In this document: piece by piece, positions 21,900 through 64,000 of the stretch | How the letters are laid out: the number at the start of each line of letters is the position of its first letter | How positions within the stretch are numbered: position 1 is the first letter of the stretch | Source: Ovis canadensis | Taxonomy: Eukaryota > Chordata > Mammalia > Artiodactyla > Bovidae | Direction of reading: 5' to 3' | Assembly: GCF_042477335.2 (NCBI RefSeq) | Contig: NC_091262.1 | Location: 14,652,001 to 14,716,000, forward strand | Length of the DNA stretch: 64,000 bases | The notes under the pieces: generated by a model | What the model was told of the DNA's origin: nothing | The model's database searches: none | What the model saw: the letters and a program-made list of their open reading frames with translations, nothing else | Made by a program: the position numbers and the translations under genes

Positions 21900-23527
21900 C
21901 TCCCATCTCCAACAGGAGAGGAGTGTAGTCACAGAGGCTGACCACACAGAGGTTACAGATTGCCAGAGCACATCCCGAAAAGGACTGGGGAAGTCACACA
22001 GAAATCTTGCTTCCAAGGACTTGGTCCATTTCATCCTTTCCCTTTTAGTAATTTTCTTTTCACAGGCTGAAATGACAGAACCAGTTACTCACTTCCTCCA
22101 GGAACAAGTTCTTTAGCCACTAAATACTCAAATATTTTAAAATAAAACGTTTTGGGGGTAGGATAAGGAGACAGGAGACAGAGGCTATCTTTGGTGAAAA
22201 CAGATGCTTCATTGAATGGCAAGCTGTCATTTTCAATCATTCAGGTGGTGACTGAGGTACTGGAAAAAATAGCACTCGTTCTGTCAACAGTTATTATGCA
22301 ACTACTATATGGGACAGGAACAAAGATAAACAATCTTCCCCATGAACCTGCCCACATGCCACGTAATGGTTATGGGAAAAAAACAAAAATCCCAGTGACT
22401 CCTCATTGCTCAATGTGCATGTACTACCATGAAGTTGCTATTAGGTTACAGAGACATTTTGAAGTTTGATGAATTCATGGGTGAGGGGCTTTTTTTAACG
22501 TTTTGGCCTTTAAGGTTACTTGAGAAATATGAAATGATTAAGCACAGCATGATGATGTGGGTCAGGACACAGGGAAAGATGCCTGTAACTGATGGTAGAA
22601 TTGGAAAAGTACGTGGGGCTGAGCCTACGGAGGGCTGCAGATATCATCCTTGCAGATTTCCTCAAAGGGGAACAAGTTTTGAAGCAAAGGATATTTAAAT
22701 GAACAAAACTGTGTTCTAGAAGAATGAGAAAGATTGGCAAATACTGCCAAGGTGAGTTAGGGGATCAGAGGCCGAAAGAAGTATGACAGAGAGGGGAAAA
22801 CAATTGATACAAGCTGTGACAATTGAAAGGTGAGGGATTCTGAAGACTGGGTCGAAAGGGATGTTTTTAAGGAACAAACAATAAATGATAGGTAGAGACA
22901 AAAGTTCCATTTTGAAGTGTATTGATTTTAAGATACCAGAAAGATATTCTGGGGGTAGAGTCTGAGCAGAAGACACGGATTTGGAGAACCACCTTTTTGA
23001 GTGGTTGAGGTTTACCAGACAGAACTGGGCAAGTACAGGTCAGAATTTTAGAATTACAGTAGTATCCACCCTACTGAAAAAGAAACAGGGTAGCAGCTGA
23101 ACCAAGTTCAGGGTGCTGCCAAGGTTAGAATTCTCACTGGCAACAGAGGAGGCTCTAAGAATCTTTCAGGAGAGCTATTTCAGTGGCATAGCAAAAGTTT
23201 TAAGCAGCATTTCTCACAGGGGCATATCTGCACCAAAATCGTCCTGCAATTGGTTAACAAATGCCAACTACTGGATATGAACAGTAAAGAAGTAAAAGAC
23301 TGAGACTCTGCACTTTCTCTAGACTCCCCCAGGAAATTCTCCATACACTAACACTGTGGGTAAAAGAAGGAAAGAGAAAGAAGTTGCATTTTGAATCCTC
23401 TATTGGCTCAGGGAAGGGGCAGGAGTTTAAGAGATGGTCCTTAGAGGTTGGTGGAAGGTCAAAAAGATACCTAAGGTAAACGGGTTAAGGGGATCATGAC
23501 TACAGATGGAGTAGCCTTAGGAACACT
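21900..23527. other. Intergenic stretch, nothing recognised
   Basis: No gene, RNA or recent repeat seen. ORFs up to 92 codons have no motif and are most likely chance. Confidence 0.35.
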
Positions 23528-23738
23528 GGCGTTTCCCTGGTGCCTCAGAGGTTAAAGCGTCTGCCTGGAATGCGGGAGACCAGGGTTAGATCCCTGGGTC
23601 GGGAAGATCCCCTGGAGAAGGAAATGGCAACCCACTCCAGTACTCTTGCCTGGAGAATCCCATGGAGGGAGGAGCCTGGTAGGCTACTAGTTCATGGGGT
23701 CGCAGAGTCAGACACGACTGAGCGACTTCACTTTCACT
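23528..23738 (+). repeat. Bov-tA SINE
   Basis: A full-length plus-strand Bov-tA: tRNA head (GCGTTTCCCTGGTGCCTCAG), the GGGTCGGGAAGATCCCC linker, a Bov-A body, and the GACACGACTGAGCGACTT tail. Confidence 0.92.
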
Positions 23739-24620
23739 TCGGAAGACTACCCTTCCTGAGTCTGCATGAAAGTCTTGAGAAAAGCCCTTGAAAGGGCCTG
23801 AAATCCCAGCACAGTCTTGCTCTTACAGTGAGCGATGGTGCCAGGTTACACTCATCCTTCCTTTCTAGTAAGATGGATGTGTACCGATAGGGGAATGAAT
23901 ACCATCAGCAAGTTTTGTTTGAAGCTTGACTTCACGTATCTCCCTCCTTAGTATGTATCCCAAAGTAAAGCTATAGAAATTGTCGTTGGATTTTATCACA
24001 CAATTAAGCAGAGCCGAGTAAAGTTGTATAGGGTAGGAAATACAATTCATTGGCCAAAGCTACCAGGCTCCATAAAAGTTTGGTCACAGTCCCTGTCTTT
24101 ACTGTATGCTTGAGATATTCTCTAACAATGATATGTAGGAGAAACTGTGTATTTCACCTGGAACACCAATTAGTTTTCAGTTTTTTATTTCCTCCAGAGT
24201 TTCCTGGTCATCTGGGACAAAGAGTACTTTATAACACGACATCTGGGATAGAGGGAGTAACCACTATAGTCAAAATTTCTATTTGTTCCCTCTTAAGATA
24301 CTGTTCAGGGAACATTTTGTAGACAGTAGGGGAAAGGAGGCAATGAGAAAAGAAGTGGTAAAATGCCCAGGACAAACAGAAACTGAGCAAGTGAGAGCAA
24401 GTAGTCTGGACAACCAATGAACTTTTCTCTTAGAATATTTTCAAGGGTAGGTTTATTTTTAACTGTTTGTTAGAAGTCTATTTGATATGAATTCTATACC
24501 TGATGATCTGTACTCAATGACCATTCAAAAACTTCACACAGATGTGATTACAATTGGATAACTTCAAGACTGTAGTGATAATAAAACTTGAGAACTGAAG
24601 AACACAAATTTCTTCACGAA

Positions 24621-26413
24621 TTTATTATACAAAAAGCCCCCAGAGTATTTGATTTCTCGTATTCTCACTTTCATTATACACAAGAAGCACAGGAATGAGA
24701 GGCCTTTTCAGGTGACTGCGTAGCATGAGGGTCCCTTGAATCCAGGTAGTGTACATATTTTTAACAGTGTTCTCGAGGCTGGCCCAGAAAACCCCATGTT
24801 GCCTTATCACAATATGGAAAGTAATGTTTTCTTTTCCCACTAAATTATTGTGAAAAATGTCACTGTTTTATTTAGCATTATGGTACATTAACAGTTAAGT
24901 CTCAATTACTAAAAAAACTAAAATAATTCTGAAAGACATCCTCTTTCCCCTTCCAATGATTGAAAGCTGTATTTTTCCTGCCAATTTCAAACAAATCATC
25001 AAACTAATCTGTCATGGTCAGTTAAAACAATCGAGGTACAAGCTCAGCACATGAGCTGTAACTTGTAGTAAAATGATATATCAATATGTCTCTCCTCAGT
25101 TAAAAATACATAATCCTTTTATTTTATATCGCAATAAAAGAAATAAACATCACAGACACAGAAGACTAGAAGGGGAAACTACTTACTTCTGAAGGTCTAG
25201 TAATTTAAATCTACCTGTACTTTTCCACAGTACGTGAAAGTAGTATTTAACACTTTTTGAAATAAACTTTAATCTTTGGGGACAGACGATGTAAATAGGA
25301 CTTAAAAGACAGTTCCATTCATTTCCAAGTCTCTGCTTACTGTATGATTAAGTAAAACAAGGCACAATAGCCATTCTTTCCACTATGTTCCAACACTGAT
25401 CATGTGCCTTGATAAAATGGCTGACTGGATAAGATGATGGCGACAAGAAGGGAAGACTTTGGATTGTCTAAAATGTGGTTAATAAGCAAAGAATAAAAAA
25501 TTTAAGTGCACTTTCACATGCTTTACGCTTATAATAAACAACAAACTTATCTTTCTTGCGAAGGGTCTGACTATCATTTCTTTTGGCCAAATGCACTTTT
25601 CCCCAATAAACTTAAAACAACAACAACAAATCCCTGTCCTTCCATATACTAAGAAGGAGGATTAGCTACTGAAACAGTTCATTGCAAGACACATGAAGAC
25701 AACATACTGTGGCATGAGTTGTTTTTAATTTGTTGTGCTGTTACTAAAGTAAAGTTCTGAGGGCTGCAGTTAAACATTCCAAGTTCTCCCTTCCATCTTT
25801 ATTGATTTTAAGATTTTTGCACAGAAGACTCTTTGGGGACTAGAACAGCAGCAATTGTATCACACTGTTTTCAAGACTTCCAAGTTTCAAAAGCAAATTG
25901 TTTAAAAAAAAAAAAAAAAGAAAATACAGCTCCTGATTTGAGTTAGATACAGGGACCAAAAAAAAATAGCACATACTTGAAGGTTACATGGTCTACAAAT
26001 GGTGGCAATATTTTCCTTGGGAGGGTAGTTTGTTGGTATATATTTTTAAATATGCAAAAAGGCTCAACCTCAAGCAGTAATAAACACAAGCAAAAGTGAT
26101 TTAACCCTTAAAATAAATATTCAGAAAAACCTCTCTGTACATACAAGTGAAAGAATAAGTAACACTTTCACGCAAAAAAAAAAAAAAAATAATAATAAAG
26201 GATTTGTTCATATACGTAGCTGAAATCTGCTGTTCCAGCCCATATATCCCCAATAAAGAAGGGAGGCACAGACATAGGTGACTACTGTGGTTCACTATTT
26301 AACAGCCTTTTTGTACTGGGACACTATCACCACCAATTTTATCCCTCTCGTTATATTTATTAAAATTTTAAATTTCTTTTTCTTTTCTTTTTCTTTCCAT
26401 TTTTTGTTTTTTT
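24621..26413 (-). other. UBE3A: UBE3A 3' UTR (distal end approximate)
   Basis: Starts directly after the TAA stop at 26416-26414. No recent repeat interrupts it. Minus-strand AATAAA hexamers are at 25803-25798, 25123-25118, 24872-24867 and 24626-24621. The last two fit a UTR of roughly 1.5-1.8 kb. In mRNA sense it carries U-rich tracts (plus-strand A runs at 25903-25919 and 26175-26191) and an A-rich stretch right after the stop. Which poly(A) site is used needs transcript data. Confidence 0.55.
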
Positions 26414-56515
<30,102 letters not shown>

Positions 56516-56519
56516 GGTC

Positions 56520-56993
56520 AGTGAAAGTGAAAGTGTTAGTCCCTTAGTAATGTCTGACTCTTTGCAACTCACAGACTCATTGCAGGCTGACTCACTGTAG
56601 ACTGCAGAACTGACTCATTGGAAAAGACCCTGGTGCTTGGAAAGATTGAAGGCAGGAGGAGAAGGGGACGACAGAGGATGAGATGGTTGGATGGCATCAC
56701 CAACTTGACAGACGTGAGTTTGAGTAGCTCCGGGAACTGGTGATGGACAGGGAGGCCTGGCATGCTGCAGTCCATGGAGTCACCAAACACTGAACCCGAC
56801 TGAGCGACTGAACTGAACTAACTGAACTGAGACTGTAGCCCACCAGGCTCCTCTGTCCATGGAATTCTCCAGGCAAGAAAACTGGAATGGGTTGCCATTT
56901 CCTTTTCCAGGGGATATTTCCGATCTAGGGATTTAACCTGGGTCTCCTGTATTACAGGCAAACTTTACCATTTGAGCCACCCAGGAAAGCCCA
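56520..56993 (-). repeat. Bov-tA SINE split by a BovB tail
   Basis: The minus-strand Bov-tA tail part (about 56520-56577) and the rest (56831-56993, head GGGCTTTCCTGGGTGGCTCA) are separated by a BovB fragment at 56578-56830. This dates the BovB insertion after the SINE. Confidence 0.88.
56578..56830 (+). repeat. BovB LINE 3' end inserted in a SINE
   Basis: Plus-strand BovB 3' sequence (GAGGAGAAGGGGACGACAGAGG ... GACTGAACTGAACTAACTG). About 250 bp, 5'-truncated. Confidence 0.88.
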
Positions 56994-58559
56994 GCAAGAA
57001 TACTGAAGAAGGGGTTATTTCGTCAAGTAAGAAGCTGGACTAGATTTCTATCTTTACAGTTTATTCAAATCTTAAGATCTATATACTTCTACTATTGATG
57101 TGATAAGATGACCATAACTTTGATTAGTCTACTGATTTAAAAAACCCATAATTCACAGCTATTCCTTTTGGTTCCAAATACACATGTAGGAATAAAAACA
57201 TCAAATAATCATAACTAGAAAAAATAATTTACCTAATTTAATTCTTAAGATGTTCTTACAATTATCTCACACACATGTAGGACTAAATGGCAAACAGTAT
57301 TAGAGTTTCCATCTTGTTAATCGTGAGATACATCTTGTTAATCATGAGAAACGGAACAACTCACAAGAAGACAAATAAGGGACACATTAGTAAGTTCAAT
57401 TTTGTCTCAAAAGTAGGACTTTGTCTCTAAACTATCAAGGTAAGTGACAAACAGTAATAAACACATTCAATTCATCCTGCCGCTCTGTTTTTCAGATGTT
57501 CCATGCAGATTTACCACTCACTACATGCAAATAGAGGAAAAAAGAAAAACCCACAAAGTGCTCTTAAAAACTGCATGAACATGACTTGAGATATCTTATT
57601 ATATGCAGTTATAAATTACTCCACTCCTGAAAATTAAAATATATTATTCCAAATATATCACTGTGCTAAATATTAAAATGACAACATGTAAAGAGATATA
57701 AAGGATCTATAAGATTTATGCCACACATTGCTGCTTCTTCAAAAATGCAATAGCTTTCCCTAGTGAGAAGATAAATAAATATGAATTTTATTTCTGGCGG
57801 AAAATTATTAACATGCATCAAAAGTCTTAAAAATGAATACGAGGATCAACCATATGAACCAAAGATCCCATTTTTGGTGAAATAGGGCAGTTTTGCAAAA
57901 TACGATGTTTCTATAAAGCCTGGGAAAAAACTGACATGCCATAAAAACAGGAGATTACTAAAAGGAACTGATAACCATCCACACAATGGAACAAATAAAA
58001 ATTATCAAGATCTGAATTTAGCATAGATCATTAGTTGATCTTTTAATTGTAAAAGTCAGTTACAAAGTACTGTCATAATTAGCCTTTTCTATTTCAAAGT
58101 GTTAATAGCCATTTCTCTGAATGTGGTTGGATGGGTTTTTTAAATTATTCTATCATGTTGCTTGTAAGTTATTTTTTCTGTAACAGTACTTTATTAAAAT
58201 TAATGAATATGAAAGAGGAAATGTTAGTGGTTTTAAAACTTCATATATGTGATTTGAATGGCTTCCAGGTTTACTAAATTATCAATATGATTTTTAAAAG
58301 ATTAGTTTCAAAGTTCAAAATACCAAAAATAATTTAGCTATTTTAGAATGTTGGGTTTTGTTCTTTAAAAAAAAAAAGTCATATACATAATGCTTTTGAA
58401 TGCAATACATATACAAGTGTGAACACCAAAAACAGAACAAGACTGAGAAATCAGAAAACTGGCTCTAAGTCTCAAAGTAGGTGTACTATCGGGCCCTCAG
58501 TTTCCAATCTTTAAGGCTCCTTTCAGTTCTAAATCTGTAACAGGGAGGTGAGCAAAGTA

Positions 58560-58795
58560 CTAGCATTTATGGAATAGCTGGTAACATACTGGACATACTG
58601 CTAGGCACCATAACACAGGTTATCTCATCTGAGTTCCATGACTCTGAGGATTATCCTCAGTCTACAGCCAAAAAGGGACAGAGTCAAACCATGCATCCAA
58701 GGTCACACAAAGGTAACTGCAGAACAACTCGGATAAAAACAGGAGTCCAAGAGGCCTTCCAGCTTCAGAGTCTAAGTCGACTATACTGTCTTACA
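58560..58795 (-). repeat. MIR SINE
   Basis: Reverse-orientation MIR: ACTGCTAGGCACCATAACAC, GGTTATCTCATCTG, CCAAGGTCACACAAAGGTAAC. Confidence 0.7.
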
Positions 58796-59094
58796 GAAGG
58801 TGATACATTTCAATTCCAATTCTTACTAAAAAACTTTTATGGAAAAAAAAAAATCCCATAAATAGTATGTAACTCAAAAAAGTAAAATGCATTCTGAAAA
58901 ACCATAATTTGAATCTCATATTTATGGAATATCTGGCATCACACAAGAACACAAGCTTCTTGAGGAACAGGTAGCAAGCACTCTATTCAGCAAAGTAAAC
59001 ATATCTATTTTTTGAAGACCTAATAGGCATTTTACTTTCACTTTGGAAGATGGTTAAACCCTGTAAGTTAAAACCTCACACTCAGGCCAGAATG

Positions 59095-59285
59095 TCCAAG
59101 TTCACATGCTGGCTCTGCCACTTAGTAACTATGTGACCCTGAATACGTTTACTTAAATCTCCTATGTCTCAGTTTTCTCATCTTAAAAATGATGGTATAT
59201 AGAATTATTATGGCTGTGAGAGAACTAAATGAGTTACTATATATATAAAAAGTCCTTAGAACACTGCACAGCACACAATTTAAGC
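59095..59285 (+). repeat. MIR SINE
   Basis: Plus-strand MIR: TGGCTCTGCCACTTAGTAAC, TATGTGACCCTG, TCAGTTTTCTCATCTTAAAA. Confidence 0.75.
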
Positions 59286-60169
59286 ACATGTTAGCCACCG
59301 TTCTTGTTATAATTGTTACTACCATCCTAAAAGTCTATATTATGCTCAGAGGAGTTATATACCTAATCACACATCTTATAAGAGATCTGAACCCAGGTTT
59401 GACTCCAAACCTTGGGCCTTTAATACCATTAAGAATAGATTTAAGAGTAGCCCCCTCTATTTGATCCACTTCTCTGCCCCAAGACTTAGAAACAGCAGCT
59501 AGACTGATGAGACAAGACTGAAAGGCCAAGCCAGAATCTCCATGTTATCAGTGGGATCAACCATACCAAATATTTTTCTTCTTCCCTCACTTCACTGACA
59601 CCTGGAATTACCTGTACACAATTCTGTATCCCCATCTAATTAAGAGCATATTAAAAGGTCTAGACATTGGGAAATGTTTATGTTAATAATGACATTTTGG
59701 TAAATAACCTGTACAAGATTAATCCCTGTACACTAAGAGTTACCAATTCAAAGATCATGGACCAATCTGTTACCTGTTTTTTTAAAAGCTTTGCAGGCTA
59801 AGAATTGTTCTTAAATTTTAAATGGTTGAGAAAGTCAGTTAAGAAAAGCAGCATATCTTGCGACATGTAAAAATTACATGAAATTCAAATTTTAGCATCC
59901 AGTCTTACTTAGAACATAACCATGCTCATTCATTTACATGCTGCCTACTGCTGTTTTCACACTAAAGCAGCACAGTTGAGTAGTTTTCAGAGATTGTACA
60001 GTCTAGCCTGCAGAGCCTAAAATAAATACCACCAGGCCGTGACAGAAACAATTTCCCAACTCTTAATTTAGACACTGTGCCCTCCAGTGATGCTTCCATC
60101 CAATCACGTGGCCTCCTCACTCTTTTCAATCAGCAAATCAGTGCAATAAAATGTGTAACTCCCTCAAAT

Positions 60170-60265
60170 GTGAAGAAAGAAGGGAAGGAGGAAAGGTAAA
60201 GAAGGGACAAGGAGAGACAAAGAGGAGGAAGAAAATGAGAAAACAGGAAAGATATGAAGAAAGGT
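60170..60265. repeat. Purine-rich (GA/GGAA) tract
   Basis: About 95 bp almost only A and G on the plus strand (GAAGGGAAGGAGGAAAGG and on). Low-complexity sequence that could form triplex or H-DNA. Confidence 0.85.
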
Positions 60266-60797
60266 CTTTTCCCTACTGGTTCCTTCAGTGACATATTATG
60301 GGTCATTCAAAACTATCCCAAAATGGGTTCTGGCTTACTTTCCATAATTTCCTTACATCTTACTTTTATTCAATGCGAAAAAACAAACCAGTACTTTATA
60401 ACATACTGACTTTTTATAAAAGGTACTTTTTCTTATCAAATCCTGTGAAACCATCTAGTGAGAGTGCTCTCAATGATCGTGACTCTTGACATTACTTACA
60501 CATTTAAAACGAACAGTACTTTCCACTGACTTATTTTATTTCTATGAATCATTAAGACATGGAATCAATCATATGTTCTATGGAATAAATCACATGTGGA
60601 GGGCAAGTTACTCTAGAAAACTTGGCAGAAATCTTTTTAAGAATGGTTTCACCTTCAGGGAAAGGGATGTCAGTGACTCTGAAATGTATGGGGATAAAAA
60701 AGATGGATTGACGAATAAAAGTAGAAGGGTAGATATGTGACAAAGCAATGTAAATAATAAAAGCAGAATCTAGATGACAAATGAGATGAAAAAAATC

Positions 60798-62230
60798 TAG
60801 TAGAGGTGATGCAATTCCAGCTGAGTTACTTCAAATCCTAAAAGATGATGCTGTGAAAGTGCTGCACTCAACATGCCAGCAAATCTGAAAAACTCAGCAG
60901 TGGCCACGGGACTGGAAAAGGTCAGTTTCCATTCCAAATTGCAAAGAAAGGCAAAACCAAAGAATGTTCAAACTACCACACAACTGCACTCATCTCACAT
61001 GCTAGCAAAGCAGTGCTCAAAATGCTCCAAGCAAGGCTTCAACAGTACATGAACCAAGAACTTGCAGATGTTCAAGCTGGATTTAGAAAAGGCAGAGGAA
61101 CCAGAGATCCAATTGCCAGCATCTGTTGGATCACAGAAAAAGCAACAGAGTTCCAGAAAAACATCTACTTCTGCTTCACTGACTATGCTAAAGCCTTTGA
61201 CTATGTGGATCACAGCAAACTGTGGAAAATTCTTCGAGAGATGGGAATAGCAGATCACCTTACCTGCCTCCTGAGAAACCTGTATGCACATCAAGAAGCA
61301 ACAGTTAGAACCAGACAGGGAACAACAGATTGGTTACAAAGAGGCAAAGAAGTACATCAAGACTGTATATTGTTACCATGTTTATTTAACTTATATGCAG
61401 AGTACATCATGCGAAATGCTGGGCTGGATGAAGCACAAGCTGGAAACAAGATTGCAGGAAGAAATATCAATAACCTCAGATAAGCAGATGACACCACCCT
61501 TATGGAAGAAAGCAAAGAGGAACTAAAGAGCCTCTTGATGAAAGTGAAAGAGGAGAGTGAAAAAGTTGGCTTAAAGCTCAACATTCAAAAAACGAAGATC
61601 ATGGCATCTGGTCCCATCACTTCATGGCAAGTAAATGGGGAAACAGTGGAAACAGTGGCTGACTTTATTTTTCTGGGCTCCAAAATCACTGTAGATGGTG
61701 ACTGCGGCCATGAAATTAAAAGACTCTTGCTCCTTGGAAGGAAAGCTATAACCAACCTAGACAGCATATTAAAAAGCAAAGATATTACTTTGCCAACAAA
61801 GGTCCATATGGTCAAAGCTATGGTTTTTCCAGTAGTCATGTATGGATGTGAGAGTTGGACTATAAAGAAACCTGAGCACCAAAGCATTGATGCTTTTGAA
61901 CTGTGGTGATGGAGAAAGGACTGCAAGGAGATCCAACCAGTCAATCCTAAAGGAAATCAGTCCTGAATATTTATTGCAAAGACTGATGCTGAAGCTCCAA
62001 TACTTTGGCCACCTGACGTGAAGAACTGACTCACTGGAAAAGACCCTGATGCTGGAAAAGACTGAAGGCAGGAGGAGAAGGGGACGACAGAGGATGAGAT
62101 GGTTGGATGGCATCACTGACTCAATGGACGTGAATTTGAACAACCTCTGGGAAATGGTAAAGGACAGGGAAACCTGGCGTGCTGCAGTTCATGGGGTTGC
62201 AAAGAGTCAGCCATGGCTGAGCAACAAAAA
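60798..62230 (+). mobile_element. BovB (RTE-clade) LINE, 5'-truncated, broken
   Basis: About 1.43 kb of BovB in plus orientation, from within the RT region (GATGCAATTCCAGCTGAG) to the 3' end (CAAAGAGTCAGCCATGGCTG). The coding frame is broken by at least two stops and a frameshift. It lies inverted relative to the copy at 9306-10552. Confidence 0.9.
61013..61909 (+). pseudogene. BovB reverse transcriptase, inactivated
   Basis: RT core blocks are visible (AGFRKGRGTRDPI, DYAKAFDYVDH, then ADDTT, NIQKTKIMASGP and AMVFPVVMYGCESWT). The Tyr codon of the YADD catalytic motif is a TAA stop at 61481-61483, and a second stop (TGA) follows at 61907-61909. The C-terminal part ([14 protein letters not shown]) resumes at 62049-62279 in another frame. 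Non-functional. Confidence 0.9.
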
Positions 62231-62299
62231 GATGATAGGCACATGGCATCAACTTATCTGCTTGTTTGTAAATATTTAAAATAAATCATGTGGGGAAAA

Positions 62300-64000
62300 T
62301 ACTGTTGTCATATTGCAACTTTTTTAGAGAACAGATCAAATAAATGGCAGAGGGAATGGTTTTAGTCATCAACGAAGGAAAAGGAAAACCATCATCATCA
62401 ATGACACAAATACCACATTTGCTGACTCAGTTTCTGGAACAGTCCAGTACTTATCAGAAACAAAAAAACTCAAAAAACCCTGTAATAATAAGAGTTATAC
62501 TCTGATCACATTAGGTACCACAACTTAATTTGTCTAGTAAGGAAACAAATACGAGAAAAGTATGCTAACGTTCCTGTACCAACAGCAAACCACTGAAGTC
62601 AGAACCACTGAAACAACTGTCGGCAATATAGCATGGAAGTTGAAAATGACCTTAAACTGAACTTAATAGGAAGCTGGAAAATAAACAATAAATACAAGAA
62701 CAAAGAAGATGAAATAAACAGCAACTATCAGAGGATGTCCCTGAGTGGTTAAGACTCCACACTCCCAATGCAGGGGGCATGTATTTGATCCATGGTTGTG
62801 GAACTAAGATTCAGCATGCTGCATGGTGTGACCAGAAAAAAAAAAAAAGCAACTGTCAGAAAGTGAAAATGTATCAGTGAACAATGAGCAAACAAGACTG
62901 GAATTAAAATTAAAAAGAATGATAGAACTTAAAAGAATCAGAAACTGTGACTGCAATGTAAAAACTACTGGTGGACAAAGTATAGAATAATGAAAGGAGA
63001 TAAAAAAGGCAAAGATCAAAAGAACATGTGAATGTTAAGTATAAGGACTTTAACTGAAAATAAAGTCAAATGATGATGTGAGGAATCAAGACGTCAGAGA
63101 TAAAACACAAAGGGCCCAAGACTTGTATTATCAGTCTATAAAGCTAATAACCACTGTTTACTAGCCTCAGAGTAAGCAGAACACCTTTGTTTCTTTTAGA
63201 ATGTTACCTCTGTAAATGTGCCATCCCCTTTCCCAAAGTTTTACTTAACATAAAAAAATTTTAACAATTACCAATGTTATCCTAGATATTAGTAGGCCTT
63301 ATAGAAACAGATCCAATGAAAAAACATCTGTGACACAGCTATGATCAGATTTAAGGTAGTGACTGTTACAATGGACCAAAATGAATTATTAAATTATCTG
63401 AATTGTGAACTCATTATTACCATGATCCAAACAATGAACCATTAACTACAGAATACGATATAGTTTCCACCAAAAAGTTTTTACTTAAATTGGTACATTT
63501 TACTTTAGAAATATGTTTAACAATAACTCCTGAGTACTCTTTTACTGAGGTTTATAATCTCACTGCCTAAATAGTTTCTTACACAGTATACACAGAAACT
63601 GTAGAAAAAACTTATAATAAACAAACAGTAAAATATATCCATCCATCTCCCTCCAACTGAGATCTGAAAGGGAAAGGAATACAAAGCACATGTTGGCATT
63701 ACTGTAGAGCAACTACTAATTCTCTGTGATGATCATTAAATATGGTCTTTGATTTCTGTTTCTGATTCAAAGACAATCAAGACAAAACTTGTCCCATGAC
63801 TAATTATACACTTGAATGTCTACCACGGATCAGGCAATATGCTGTAATTTCTGTGATAAAGATCTGTCTGGCTCACTATTTTGCAATTCTAAATAGCTGG
63901 ATCACCTATAAAATAATCTTTTTGTTAGGAGCTCAGAAAAACTTGGAGTTATTTAAAAACTTAATAGATTTAATATACACTGCTGAGAAAACACCTAGAG
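62300..64000. other. UBE3A upstream intron, nothing but one SINE recognised
   Basis: AT-rich. Apart from the CHR-2-like SINE at 62728-62845 no gene, exon or repeat is recognised to the end of the window. Confidence 0.4.
62728..62845 (+). repeat. CHR-2-like cetartiodactyl SINE
   Basis: Plus-strand tRNA-Glu-derived body (GTCCCTGAGTGGTTAAGACTC), then GTGGAACTAAGATTCAGC and an A-tail at 62836-62848. Confidence 0.8.

Larger units (their letters stand above)
57000..60165. other. UBE3A upstream intron with MIR fragments
   Basis: AT-rich. Two MIRs are listed separately. A 21-bp phrase starting CATCTTGTTAATC is repeated in tandem at 57310-57330 and 57331-57351. I found no match to the known short 5' coding exon of UBE3A. 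Confidence 0.4.

Noticed and set aside
1..26000. SNORD115, SNORD116 or SNORD109 C/D-box genes, expected near UBE3A from human synteny
   Set aside because: I looked for their box C and box D wording on both strands and found no convincing match; absence by eye is not proof.
61769..62143. 124-codon minus-strand ORF
   Set aside because: Antisense of the BovB copy.

Overview
This is nuclear DNA of a bovid ruminant. The interspersed repeats decide it: BovB (RTE-type) LINE fragments, Bov-tA and Bov-A2 SINEs, CHR-2-type cetartiodactyl SINEs, and ruminant-type L1 3' ends, on top of older L1, L2 and MIR relics. Base composition is AT-rich. I cannot separate cattle, yak, sheep or goat from the sequence alone.

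The main gene is UBE3A (E6AP, HECT ubiquitin ligase) on the minus strand. Nine coding exons can be placed base by base between 55751 and 26414. Every junction is GT-AG and reading phase is kept throughout. The joined product from the short-isoform methionine is 854 residues: a zinc-binding AZUL domain, an acidic and linker region, an LQELLGEE docking motif, and a complete HECT domain with its catalytic cysteine in the last exon. The initiator ATG of the short isoform is split (AT|G) by the intron upstream of 55751. The upstream 5' exons and the promoter are not in the window. The 3' UTR runs from 26413 down to about 24.6-24.9 kb.

Region by region: 1-10.8 kb is almost all LINE and SINE debris, ending with a 5'-truncated BovB that still has a long reverse-transcriptase ORF. 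At 13236-14405 (+) there is an intact single-exon ORF of 389 codons in a locally GC-richer patch, followed by an AATAAA; I do not recognise the protein. 15-24 kb is intergenic, with L2, L1, BovB and SINE insertions nested in each other. 24.6-55.8 kb is UBE3A. 55.8-64 kb is a UBE3A 5' intron, with a Bov-tA split by a BovB tail and a second, broken BovB copy.

In human and mouse this gene is imprinted and silenced in neurons by an antisense transcript (SNHG14/UBE3A-ATS) that would run on the + strand here. No sequence in the window proves or disproves that transcript, and I saw no SNORD115, SNORD116 or SNORD109 copy. The most interesting items are the unidentified intronless ORF close to an imprinted gene, a perfect 90-bp tandem duplication and two long hairpins in UBE3A introns, and two apparent UBE3A amino-acid changes at conserved positions.
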